In this document: piece after piece, positions 1-6,714 of the stretch
Position numbering within the stretch: position 1 is the stretch's first letter
How the letters are laid out: each line of letters opens with the position of its first letter
NCBI GenBank assembly: GCA_002405515.1
Contig: DHLZ01000089.1
Span: 1-13,434, forward strand
Direction of reading: 5' to 3'
Length of the DNA: 13,434 nucleotides
Origin: Planctomycetaceae bacterium UBA4655
GTDB lineage: Bacteria > Planctomycetota > Planctomycetia > Pirellulales > UBA1268
Translations under genes and position numbers: made by a program
Notes under the pieces: model-generated
What the model saw: the letters and a program-made list of their open reading frames with translations, nothing else
Databases searched by the model: none
Told to the model about the DNA's origin: nothing

Positions 1-140
1 TTGAAGTCGTGTACAACGAGCATTGAGCGTAAGCCCTTGCGGGGCCTGGCGTGCTGACGGGAGCCCCTTGCGGCAACCGGACACCACTGAGGCGGGCCCT
101 CTGTTCCGGACCGTCGTCGTACCACTCTGGCGCGAGTCAC
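1..140 (-). CDS. Possible partial small protein, GTG start, runs off left edge
   Basis: Reading leftward from a GTG at 140 there are 46 codons without a stop before the window ends. An AGGAG ribosome-binding site lies 7 bases upstream of the GTG, matching the strong sites before the three genes upstream on the same strand, and the frame begins about 50 bases after the DUF6717 stop. It could therefore be the fourth gene of that operon. The visible product is very basic (many Arg) with no domain I recognise. A second frame starting with ATG at 187 also stays open to the edge, so the choice of frame rests only on the ribosome-binding site. The same DNA contains a nine-base direct repeat CCCTTGCGG at 34-42 and 65-73, which could mean it is intergenic repeat DNA instead. 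Confidence 0.3.
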   Translation of the reverse strand, partial: MTRARVVRRRSGTEGPPQWCPVAARGSRQHARPRKGLRSMLVVHDF

Positions 141-189
141 GTTTCGTCTCCTTTCTTGGCCCGGCTAATCCCGGCGAACTTCTCATGGG

Positions 190-618
190 TCACCTCGGGG
201 CCTCCACAAACCGCCTCGGCTCGATGTCCCCCGACGGGTTCCAGATCGGATTCACGCCGCGAGGCAGCTTTCCCGCCTTTACGAAGATGCGTGGCGGCGC
301 CCCTTCGAAGTAGAGCTGCAGGGCCGGGCAGAGCCAGCCGCTCATCTCGGTTCCTGCGACGGTTCCTCGATACCAGTTCCCGACGCCAGAAACGTCCTCT
401 TCGACCCAGGTGAGTTCCACGTCGTGGCCGTCGAACGGCTCGTCGCTGAACGACAGGGCGAATCCATTCGTGGCCTTCGGGATCTCCTTGGTGGTCGTGA
501 TCCGCGTGATCATCTCGGTCATGCCGAGAACGAATGCCTCTTCCTTCAGGTTCGTCCGCTCGTCGTCGAACACCCACGTTCCTCGCAGCACGTAGGGATA
601 GATCGTCAGCACGCTCAT
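190..618 (-). CDS. DUF6717 family protein
   Basis: 142-aa soluble protein of a family known only as DUF6717, with no assigned biochemical function. The recognisable features are the opening YPYVLRGTWVFDDE (residues 7-20), the NGFALSFSDEPF segment (about 51-62) and the NWYRG and GWLCPALQLYF segments (about 81-103). No signal peptide or membrane helix is visible. The start at 618 is supported by an AAAGGAGG ribosome-binding site just upstream and by an ATGA overlap with the stop of the preceding gene, which implies translational coupling. The family call rests on recalled sequence patterns. The role is unknown; the neighbours (a short integrase-like protein and a small helical protein) suggest accessory or mobile DNA rather than core metabolism. 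Confidence 0.8.
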   Translation of the reverse strand: MSVLTIYPYVLRGTWVFDDERTNLKEEAFVLGMTEMITRITTTKEIPKATNGFALSFSDEPFDGHDVELTWVEEDVSGVGNWYRGTVAGTEMSGWLCPALQLYFEGAPPRIFVKAGKLPRGVNPIWNPSGDIEPRRFVEAPR

Positions 619-911
619 CGGGTTTCCTCCTTTGATAGGGCCCAGAACTCAGGAATCTTCTTCGCCTCGCTGATGCACTTCTTGGCCCGCTTGGAGTCCT
701 TGGAGGCCTCGTGGCACCTCGCGGCTGCCAGCCATGCGAGCCGGGCGGCTTCACCGAGAGTCGCCCGCTGGTAATGCACCGCAGCCCGCTCGAAGAGAAG
801 GCCAGCCACTCGGGCAGCGTGGCGCGGATTCACGACCGTCCGTTTCGCTTGGGCAAGCAGGCGATCGGCGGTGATGATTTCCTCGCGGCGTGCTTTTGGG
901 GATGTGTTCAT
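615..911 (-). CDS. Small alpha-helical hypothetical protein
   Basis: 98-aa protein that I do not recognise. It is predicted to be almost entirely helical and Ala/Arg/Lys-rich, with segments around residues 12-42 and 50-85 that resemble helical-hairpin (TPR-like) packing, such as AARVAGLLFERAAVHYQRA and EAARLAWLAAARCHEASKD. There is no signal peptide or membrane span. A GGGAGG ribosome-binding site precedes the ATG at 911. The start shares one base with the upstream stop (TGATG) and its own stop overlaps the next start (ATGA), so it is the middle cistron of a coupled three-gene unit. Its role may be as a protein-interaction partner of the neighbouring products, but that is inference from shape and context only. 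Confidence 0.65.
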   Translation of the reverse strand: MNTSPKARREEIITADRLLAQAKRTVVNPRHAARVAGLLFERAAVHYQRATLGEAARLAWLAAARCHEASKDSKRAKKCISEAKKIPEFWALSKEETR

Positions 912-1213
912 CAAGCACCTCCCTTCACGCCGAGGAGCCAGAGGGCAGTATGAGTCACGTTGGAGGACAGGAGCGGGCGAGGACGCGGTCTCTCGTCGCT
1001 CACCTCCTCGCCATGAGCCTCGATACGTGAGAAGAGCTGATCCCGCAGGCGGACCGCCTCCTCGACGTTCCTCGTCCCCAGCGACCGGCGAATCCTTCTT
1101 TTCCGGCCGTCCCAGGTCACCGTGTAGTGGACCCACCACGACCCGTTGTTGCACCACATGTTGTGCAGGCGGTTTCCCGGCGTTGGCCGGATTGAAAGTC
1201 TCGCGATCGGCAT
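911..1213 (-). CDS. Short integrase arm-binding-domain-like protein
   Basis: 100-aa protein whose middle (about residues 18-65) resembles the AP2-like arm-type DNA-binding domain at the N-terminus of phage tyrosine recombinases. It has a WWVHYTVTWDGRKRRIRRSLG core, giving three short strands with aromatic and basic residues, followed by a helix (NVEEAVRLRDQLFSRIE). No catalytic recombinase domain follows; the protein ends about 35 residues later. It is therefore either a free-standing DNA-binding protein or a truncated integrase remnant. An AAAGGAG ribosome-binding site precedes the ATG at 1213. Its stop shares a base with the start of the next gene (TGATG), making it the first clearly supported cistron of the operon. 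The domain call is from pattern only. Confidence 0.65.
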   Translation of the reverse strand: MPIARLSIRPTPGNRLHNMWCNNGSWWVHYTVTWDGRKRRIRRSLGTRNVEEAVRLRDQLFSRIEAHGEEVSDERPRPRPLLSSNVTHTALWLLGVKGGA

Positions 1214-1267
1214 CTCGCACTCCTTTCCGCTTGAAGAAAGGAAGGTGCTTTCGAGCTCGCTCGTCAG

Positions 1268-1426
1268 TTAGCGGGGCACCTCGAAAGCTTCGCCGCGGCA
1301 CGTGCCCGGCGCGTATCCTCCCGCCCTGTTGCCAGAGCAGGTAACCACCTTGTGCTTTCGCGAGGTTGGTGCGAGCGACCGCGAGGGCCGACTCGACTCG
1401 TAGATCGGATACTTCTGTCCTTCCAT
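1268..1426 (-). CDS. Possible 52-aa upstream ORF (unresolved frame)
   Basis: A 52-codon frame starts at ATG 1426 (MEGQKYPIYESSRPS...) and stops with TAA at 1268. It has no ribosome-binding site, but it begins about where a transcript from the adjacent candidate promoter would start, so it could be leaderless. A competing frame from TTG at 1430 is also open, and its later part reads LTDERARKHLPFFKRKG, which looks protein-like. The two frames could be halves of one gene joined by a frameshift, or neither may be coding. I recognise no family in either. Confidence 0.2.
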   Translation of the reverse strand: MEGQKYPIYESSRPSRSLAPTSRKHKVVTCSGNRAGGYAPGTCRGEAFEVPR

Positions 1427-1432
1427 GCAACT

Positions 1433-1460
1433 ATTATCGGTCTTGGGATCTGAAAGGCAA
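1433..1460 (-). promoter_or_regulatory. Candidate sigma-70-like promoter for the small-gene operon
   Basis: On the minus strand a TTGCCT -35-like hexamer (1460-1455) and a GATAAT -10-like hexamer (1438-1433) are separated by 16 bases. They face the 911-1213 gene and its operon, and lie in a locally AT-richer gap. The assignment is by hexamer match only. Confidence 0.35.
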
Positions 1461-1499
1461 CAAAAACATCGGAGCTATGACACACATAGTGGTGACGTC

Positions 1500-1521
1500 C
1501 GGCACTGACGGTGTCGTGCCG
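1500..1521. other. Perfect hairpin downstream of zinc-ribbon gene
   Basis: CGGCAC and GTGCCG form a perfect 6-bp outer stem, with GAC/GTC pairing inside it. The hairpin lies 26 bases past the stop of the minus-strand zinc-ribbon gene. It has no U-tract on the minus strand, so it is not a classical intrinsic terminator, but its position suits transcript-end formation or mRNA stability. Confidence 0.35.
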
Positions 1522-1547
1522 AAAACAGGTGCTCTTGAGGCCGTGAA

Positions 1548-1823
1548 TCAGAACACCGAAAACACCCACCAGATCGCAATCCCGAGGCAGACCAGGGCCG
1601 TCAGGATCACCCACAGGGGTTTCCTCGGCCCCGCATGATCCTCGTCCGACATGTACCGCTCGCAATACGGACACCGCGGTGAGTCTTCGATGATTTCACG
1701 GCGGCAATACGGGCACGGTACGGTCGATTCGTCATCCGAGTCTTCGCCGTACTCCGCCTCGTCGTCAGCCCAGTCGTCCTCGTCCTCGTCCTCGTCCTCG
1801 TCTTGGTCGCGGGAGGCGTTCAT
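1548..1823 (-). CDS. Acidic double zinc-ribbon protein with C-terminal membrane anchor
   Basis: 91-aa protein in three parts. The N-terminal segment is very acidic (residues 8-33, nearly all Asp/Glu). Two CPYC knuckles follow (C37/C40 and C51/C54), forming a small zinc ribbon. A C-terminal hydrophobic helix (about 69-90, ending WWVFSVF) follows a short basic stretch. The likely topology is a tail-anchored or single-pass membrane protein with the zinc ribbon in the cytoplasm. The start at 1823 overlaps the stop of the DUF5522 gene (ATGA), indicating coupling; an earlier in-frame start would run through the neighbour and is unlikely. The acidic run is encoded by a CGTCCT hexamer repeat. The function is unknown; zinc ribbons of this kind often mediate nucleic-acid or protein contacts. 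Confidence 0.75.
   Translation of the reverse strand: MNASRDQDEDEDEDEDDWADDEAEYGEDSDDESTVPCPYCRREIIEDSPRCPYCERYMSDEDHAGPRKPLWVILTALVCLGIAIWWVFSVF
1775..1804. repeat. CGTCCT hexanucleotide tandem repeat
   Basis: Four perfect CGTCCT units and a fifth with one mismatch lie inside the zinc-ribbon gene and encode its Asp-Glu run. The unit is six bases, so length changes would stay in frame. Confidence 0.85.
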
Positions 1824-2020
1824 GAGCGTACCTGCGTGCTGCCCTCGACGTGACGGGGCTCGTAGGGACAGTGGCGGCAGCCTGAGCCGCAGCAATAGCC
1901 ACGTTTCAGATGGTAGGCCGCCGTGTAGACCAGCAGGCTGTTCTCGAAGTACCAGTCGGGCTGCTGCAGGGCGTTGTGCTTGTTTGGGTCTTCGGGTTGC
2001 ATCGAATTCCGGCCGCTCAT
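1820..2020 (-). CDS. DUF5522 family small cysteine-rich protein
   Basis: 66-aa protein whose C-terminal half carries the family signature: VYTAAYHLKRGYCCGSGCRHCPY (residues about 31-53), with four cysteines and a histidine that could bind a metal or Fe-S centre. The family has no established function. The protein is soluble with no signal peptide. Two starts are possible, ATG 2020 (MSGRN) or ATG 2002 (MQPED); neither has a strong ribosome-binding site and the conserved core is present either way. Its stop overlaps the start of the zinc-ribbon gene (ATGA). The DinB-like gene lies 49 bases upstream on the same strand, so the three are probably co-transcribed. Confidence 0.8.
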   Translation of the reverse strand: MSGRNSMQPEDPNKHNALQQPDWYFENSLLVYTAAYHLKRGYCCGSGCRHCPYEPRHVEGSTQVRS

Positions 2021-2069
2021 TTCGCGAGCATGATGATGGACGATCCCAGAAAATCGACCGCCTCCTGCT

Positions 2070-2552
2070 TCAGACCCGCCCCATGCCCTGAACCCGCCGC
2101 CACGCCGAGACCTGCCCGAGGTGCATGTTTTCGTGGGCGGCCATCACGAAGACGAAGCAGTCGCCCAAGGTCGGCAGAAGACCCCGCACGGCCTCAAGTG
2201 GCGTGGCTTCCGACCAGCGGGACTCGGGGATACCGGGCAGGGCGGCGGCGATTCCAGCGTGAGTGTCTTCGAGGGCCTTCAGGAGCGCTGCCTTCAAGGG
2301 GTACCGGCTCGCCTCACTGGAGGGGCTTGAGTTCCAGTCGAAGAGGGCGGCCCAGTCAGGCGGGCAGACGGGCTTCACGCCGATCATGGCCCCGAGCATG
2401 TCCGCCGTGCAGGCCAGGTGCCCGAGGACCCACGCCGCGTGGTTCATGCCCGGGGCCGGCTGCAGGGCCATCTTGTCGTCGGGCATGTCGGCCACCAGGC
2501 GTTGGGCGTAGCCGAGGTTGAGATTCCAGGTGTGGAGCAGTGGGCCGGTCAT
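2070..2552 (-). CDS. DinB superfamily (DinB_2-type) putative metal-dependent protein
   Basis: 160-aa protein with the four-helix-bundle pattern of the DinB/YfiT-like superfamily. The three metal-ligand histidines typical of the fold are visible: H45 in HAAWVLGHL, and H140 and H144 in AHENMHLGQVSAWRR. Family members are metal-binding enzymes, several acting as thiol-dependent S-transferases, but the substrate cannot be read here. (The family shares its name with, but is unrelated to, E. coli DNA polymerase IV.) The start at 2552 has a CGGAGG ribosome-binding site six bases upstream. The length and motif order are normal for the family. It heads a probable operon with the DUF5522 and zinc-ribbon genes. 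Confidence 0.88.
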   Translation of the reverse strand: MTGPLLHTWNLNLGYAQRLVADMPDDKMALQPAPGMNHAAWVLGHLACTADMLGAMIGVKPVCPPDWAALFDWNSSPSSEASRYPLKAALLKALEDTHAGIAAALPGIPESRWSEATPLEAVRGLLPTLGDCFVFVMAAHENMHLGQVSAWRRVQGMGRV

Positions 2553-2583
2553 GGGAGCCTCCGGGGGTGGGGTTTGTCATCAA

Positions 2584-2806
2584 TTAAACAACAGATCGGT
2601 GGTGGCGGGTGGGCTGTCGTGAAAGAAGCCGGTCTTTCTCCGTCCGCGGGAGTTTCTTGATGGCCGCCTCCCGCTTCAGGGCCGCGGATTTGGACCGCTG
2701 GGGCTCGCTATAGGCCAAGGCCACGGGGAGCCGGCTGCGGGTATACCGGGAGGCTTTGCCGCGGCAGGTGCGGCAAAATCTGCGGCAGTGGTTTTCCGAA
2801 AACTGA
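2584..2806 (-). pseudogene. C-terminal remnant of GIY-YIG (UPF0213/YhbQ-type) nuclease gene
   Basis: Reading the minus strand to a TAA at 2584 gives RYTRSRLPVALAYSEPQ followed by SKSAALKREAAIKKLPRTEK. This matches the second half of the small GIY-YIG domain proteins of the UPF0213 type (consensus KYTRSRRPV..VY.E...R..AL.RE..IKKL.R..K). The N-terminal half with the GIY and YIG strands and the catalytic Arg is absent. Upstream, the frame reads into Cys/Arg-rich sequence with no start codon and no ribosome-binding site. The piece is thus a 5'-truncated, presumably dead gene that would encode no active nuclease. It sits directly upstream of the DinB-like gene. Confidence 0.7.
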
Positions 2807-3339
2807 TTATTTCCCGGAGTTATGTCGGAGTTCGGCCGTCCAGAAATCCAGGGCCGCGGGCGATGCCGTCGGTCCAGTTCGCCCCATCGAAGCGGCCGTG
2901 CGATCCCTCGACCATATCACCTTGCTGATCTTCAGAGGCGGCGGAAGTCGCGGACGAACCCGAGCCGCCCGGGTCGGCGCTCGACGCGGAGGCGTTCGCC
3001 AATGCCGTCGCAGGTCATGCAGGCGATGCTGCGGGCATGGAACAACACCCCCCGCCGGCGGCTTCGCAACCAGCCGTTGCTCCAGGTGCTGGCCTGATTC
3101 AGGCCGGACCATCAGCAGAAGACCGGCACTGATCGGAATCAGGGGCCGCGATGGCAAGGCGTTGAATCGCTCGAGAATGCGAATGTGGCGATGTTTTGGG
3201 CGACACCGCCGGCCAATGGCGTGGTCGCGTTATGCCTGACCGGGCTACCGAGCCGCGGATTTTCGATGTATTCTGGAAGACGTTTGCTCGGCCGTCTGGA
3301 TGGCGCGGGCAGCGTGGCTACCTCTTGGCGAGTCGAACC
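2807..3339. other. Gene-poor region between GIY-YIG remnant and HtrA-like operon
   Basis: No convincing gene found. Several frames are open, as expected at this GC content, but none has a ribosome-binding site, a family motif or consistent composition. One plus-strand frame (2929-3132) gives a Pro/Ala-rich, tail-like peptide (QHPPPAASQPAVAPGAG) but follows a stop directly and has no plausible start, so it may be another gene remnant. The 3' part (3140-3339) presumably holds the promoter of the HtrA-like operon; I could not identify convincing -35/-10 hexamers. Confidence 0.5.
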
Positions 3340-5463
3340 ATGGCGGGCTGGCGCCGGATGATGGTGTGGGCAACGTGGCTGGCCTGCTTTTCGGCCATGC
3401 CCTCGAGATCCGCCGATACGGTGGCCGCGGATACGGTGGCAGAGCGGGTTGCCGCGGCGTGCCATGAATCCGTGGTCGGCGTGTACTGCATGCGGGACGA
3501 CTACGAGGGGTACATGGGGACCGGTGCCGTGGTGTCGGCCGACGGCTACATCCTCACCTCGACCACGTCGGTCTTCGAGGGCGTCGAGGAGGTGTTCGTG
3601 CACTTTCCCGACTTTCGCGTCATGAAGGCCAAGGTCGTTGAGATCAACATGCCGCTCGAGTGCGTGTTGCTGAAGGTTGACGCGAAGGACCTCGCCGGCC
3701 TTCCCGTCTCGCGGGCGATTCCGCGGGTGGGCACGCGGGCCTTCACGGCGGGCAATGCCGATCACCTGATCAGGCTGAGCGGCGAGCCCACGTTCAGTCA
3801 GGGCACCGTGAGCGGCGTGTACGAAGTCGAAAGCGGCGACAGCCAGAGCAGCTACGCCGGCCTCGCCATCGAGACCACGGCCGCGGTCAATCCGGGCCAA
3901 GACGGCGGCCCTCTGCTCGATGCGGCCGGTCGAATCATGGGCATGATTTCCTTGAGTATTTCCGAGAGCCGCTGGCAGGGGACGGCGGTGCCGATGGCCC
4001 GGATCCTCGAGGGGATGCAGGCCTTCCGAGACGGCCGGGTAAGGGTGAGTGACCGCCCGCTGCTCGACGAGGCATCGCCCGACGATGGTCGCAAGAGCAT
4101 GGCGGATCGGGTGCAGCCCTGGGCCAACTGCCTCGTTGGGCTCAACGTCGAACGCGAGTTTCAGGTCGAGCGGCTCGCCACGGTGTATTGGCCGATCTAC
4201 CGCAAGACGATCCCCAACTGGGGTTCGCTCACGGCGGCTGCACAGGTGGCTCGTCAGACCGACGCGACCGCCGCCGAGATGACCATCAACGCCAATCGAC
4301 TGGTCTGCCGTCCCCGGAAGGCGGTGACCGGCGTCGTGATCTCGGCCGACGGCCACATCCTCACCAGTGCCTTCAATGTCGCGAGCGACGCCGTGTTCAA
4401 GCAACGCAAGGGGCAGACGAAGCCCCGCCAGTACGACGGCAGCCTCGCCCGGCTCATGGCATTCGATGCCGCCGAATACGAAACCGTGGCCAATCCGGTG
4501 CGGTCGGTGACGGCGACGCTCGCCAACGGGAAGTCCTGCCCAGCCACCATCGTGGCCCGAGACCTCCAACTCGGCGTCGCGGTCCTGAAGGTCGCGGAGC
4601 AGGATCTGCCGCACCTCGACCTGAAGACGTTGCAAGCCGCACCGATCCTCGGCGAGGCCGTGGGTGCCGTGGGCATCGCGCCCGATGGAACCAGCGGGTT
4701 CACGCTGAACGAGGGCATGATCAGCGCGGCCCGCCGCAACGAGGGCCGTCGGTTCCAGTTCACGGCGCTGGCCAATTACGGCAACTCCGGCGGGCCCGTG
4801 GTCAACGCCGACGGGAAGATCCTGGGATTGATCCTCGAGCCATTGCGGGCGGGCCCGGGGCTCGAAGCGATGCTCGGCGTGCCCCCGGTCCCCAAGTCGA
4901 GCGGGCTCCTCAGCGGCCGGGTGCTGCCGATGGTCGCGGCCGGCATCCAGCCCAGCCTTGTCCTCTGGCAGACCGCGCCAAACTCCGGCGTCGGATTTGC
5001 AGCGCCGATCAGCCGGATCCTCGAATCACTGCCGACCCTGATGGAGGGCCGCGACGTGCTCCCTGCCGGCATGCCCTACCTCGGTATCGTGCCGAATCTG
5101 GACGTCCAGCAGGCATTCAAAAACGAGGTGATCGTGCATCAGCTGGAGCCGAATTCGCCCGCCGCGAAGGCGGGGCTGGCCGTCGGCGACCGGGTGTTCC
5201 AGATCGATGGACGGGACGTGCCGAACTGGAAAGTGCTGCTCGAGATCGTCGCGGAGCACAAGGTGGGTGAAGTGCTCTCGATCCGCGTGGAACGCAAGGC
5301 GAAGCCGCCCCACGTGGAGATCAATGGCATCGCAGTCCGCAACGATCGCGACCTGCGAAAAATGATCGAATCGCTCGGCGAAAACGAAGAGTTCTCGGGC
5401 CGGGTCGTTCGCGATCAAGATTCCACGCCGACGTTCGAAGTCACCCTGCAGGAGCGGCGATGA
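3340..5463 (+). CDS. Exported tandem HtrA-like protein with degenerate protease domains and C-terminal PDZ
   Basis: 707-aa secreted or periplasmic protein, chosen to start at ATG 3340 because a signal peptide begins there (MAGWRRMMVWATWLACFSAM). Two chymotrypsin-fold S1C (HtrA/DegP-like) domains follow. The first (about 35-230) has lost all three catalytic residues: the His position is T76 (LTSTTSV), the Asp position is E107 (LECVLLKV) and the Ser position is D188 (GQDGGP). The second (about 318-565) keeps S483 in GNSGGP but has F345 in place of His and G412 in place of Asp. A PDZ domain follows (about 578-655) with the usual LEPNSPAAKAGLAVGD loop, then a short tail. It is therefore probably a non-proteolytic scaffold, chaperone or regulator. 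Its stop overlaps the start of an intact HtrA-like protease gene (ATGA), suggesting the products work together. The true start could be the in-frame ATG at 3232 or 3358; no clear ribosome-binding site decides. Confidence 0.85.
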   Translation: MAGWRRMMVWATWLACFSAMPSRSADTVAADTVAERVAAACHESVVGVYCMRDDYEGYMGTGAVVSADGYILTSTTSVFEGVEEVFVHFPDFRVMKAKVVEINMPLECVLLKVDAKDLAGLPVSRAIPRVGTRAFTAGNADHLIRLSGEPTFSQGTVSGVYEVESGDSQSSYAGLAIETTAAVNPGQDGGPLLDAAGRIMGMISLSISESRWQGTAVPMARILEGMQAFRDGRVRVSDRPLLDEASPDDGRKSMADRVQPWANCLVGLNVEREFQVERLATVYWPIYRKTIPNWGSLTAAAQVARQTDATAAEMTINANRLVCRPRKAVTGVVISADGHILTSAFNVASDAVFKQRKGQTKPRQYDGSLARLMAFDAAEYETVANPVRSVTATLANGKSCPATIVARDLQLGVAVLKVAEQDLPHLDLKTLQAAPILGEAVGAVGIAPDGTSGFTLNEGMISAARRNEGRRFQFTALANYGNSGGPVVNADGKILGLILEPLRAGPGLEAMLGVPPVPKSSGLLSGRVLPMVAAGIQPSLVLWQTAPNSGVGFAAPISRILESLPTLMEGRDVLPAGMPYLGIVPNLDVQQAFKNEVIVHQLEPNSPAAKAGLAVGDRVFQIDGRDVPNWKVLLEIVAEHKVGEVLSIRVERKAKPPHVEINGIAVRNDRDLRKMIESLGENEEFSGRVVRDQDSTPTFEVTLQERR

Positions 5464-6443
5464 ACACTTCCTTTGGAATCCGTTTCGGGGCCTCGCTGGT
5501 CGCCTTGCTGACCGTGGCCACGATGGGGGCGGCGAAGGCCGAGATCGCCCCGCAGGCGAGCACGGCGGTGGGTGATCTGGCGGCGCGAACGATGCCGGCG
5601 TTCGTCTTCGTGTCCGGCGGCAGCGGGGTGTTGATCTCCGCCGACGGGCTGATCCTGAGCAACGCCCACGTGGTCGGCAAGCAGCGGTCGTTCAACGTCC
5701 GTCTCGGCGACGGCCGCGCCTTCAAGGCGAACCTTCTTGGGTACCACGCCTTCGGCGACCTGGCGCTCCTGCAGATCGAGGGGGGAAAGGAGCTTCCGTT
5801 CCTGCCGCTCGGTGATTCCGACGGCGTGAAGCCTGGGGCATTCTGCTTCACCATTGGCAACCCGCTCGCCCTCGGGCTGATCGACCAACAGCCCACCATT
5901 TCCGCCGGCGTGATCTCGGCGAAGAACAGACTGAGCGACAACTATGTCGATGCCCTCGTCATCGACGCTCCGATCAACCCGGGCAATTCGGGGGGGCCGC
6001 TGATCAACGCGGCGGGGGAGCTGATCGGCATCAATGGCAAGATGCAGCCTCGCATGGGGCTGAGATCCAACACCGGGCTCGGGTTCGCGGTGCCCGTGAA
6101 CCGAATCAAGCGGTGGCTGCCGCTCTTGAAGGAGGCTCGAGGAGGGGCGGTGCGGCACGGGCGGCTCGACGGGATCGAGTGGCAGGAGCCTGGCCGGGCT
6201 GTCATGGTCGATTACATCGCTCCGGTGATCCGCAAGGTGGAGCCGGGAAGCGACAGTGAACGGGCCGGGTTCAAGGCGGGCGACACGATCCTGCGTTGCC
6301 AGGGAGAGCCCGTCCGGATGGCGGTGCAGATGTATTTGTTGCTGGCGATGAACCCGCACAACGCGCCGGCCACCGTCGTCGTCAACCGTGACGGCGCGGA
6401 AACCACGCTCAGCTTCACGATGCAGCCGGTCGGCGGCGACTGA
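5460..6443 (+). CDS. HtrA/DegP-like serine protease (S1C) with PDZ domain
   Basis: 327-aa exported serine endopeptidase of the HtrA family, which cleaves misfolded or regulatory envelope proteins. A signal peptide covers residues 1-27 (cleavage near AAKA-EIA). The S1C protease domain (about 35-225) has an intact triad: H70 in SNAHVV, D100 in FGDLALL and S177 in NPGNSGGP. A single PDZ domain (about 245-322) contains KVEPGSDSERAGFKAGD, the substrate- or C-terminus-binding part. The protein is shorter than DegP (about 450 aa, two PDZ) and closer to DegS-type one-PDZ architecture, but with a cleavable-type signal. The start codon overlaps the upstream stop (ATGA), so translation is coupled to the degenerate paralogue. 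I would not assign a degP/degS name from sequence alone. Confidence 0.92.
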   Translation: MNTSFGIRFGASLVALLTVATMGAAKAEIAPQASTAVGDLAARTMPAFVFVSGGSGVLISADGLILSNAHVVGKQRSFNVRLGDGRAFKANLLGYHAFGDLALLQIEGGKELPFLPLGDSDGVKPGAFCFTIGNPLALGLIDQQPTISAGVISAKNRLSDNYVDALVIDAPINPGNSGGPLINAAGELIGINGKMQPRMGLRSNTGLGFAVPVNRIKRWLPLLKEARGGAVRHGRLDGIEWQEPGRAVMVDYIAPVIRKVEPGSDSERAGFKAGDTILRCQGEPVRMAVQMYLLLAMNPHNAPATVVVNRDGAETTLSFTMQPVGGD

Positions 6444-6714
6444 TCCGTGGCGTAATTGAGAGCACGCCGTCGCGTGGAGCCTCGCGCGTGCGTCGGACGG
6501 CGGTCGGGGTGGGCAAAGTGTCGCCTTCCGGACGCCCGCAGTCTCGTCGCATTTTTTCCGGATTTCGGCCCCGCCTACGATCGGATTGCGAACGGGTTTC
6601 CGGCCTCGCCTGCCGGGGACCGATACGACGCGATCTTGCTCCCGTTCGCCGCCGTGGGGCGGATCCGCCGTCCACTCGCGATGGATGCGATCAACCGGTT
6701 TGCGGAGCCCAATC

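Noticed and set aside
23..413. Plus-strand frames at the left edge
   Set aside because: They have no ribosome-binding site and overlap the well-supported DUF6717 gene on the other strand.
1500..1521. Classical intrinsic terminator
   Set aside because: The stem is perfect, but no T-run follows on the minus strand, so it is listed only as a hairpin.
3139..4635. Long minus-strand frame opposite the tandem HtrA-like gene
   Set aside because: It is His/Arg/Gly-rich antisense with no motifs, while the plus strand has a signal peptide, protease folds and a PDZ domain.
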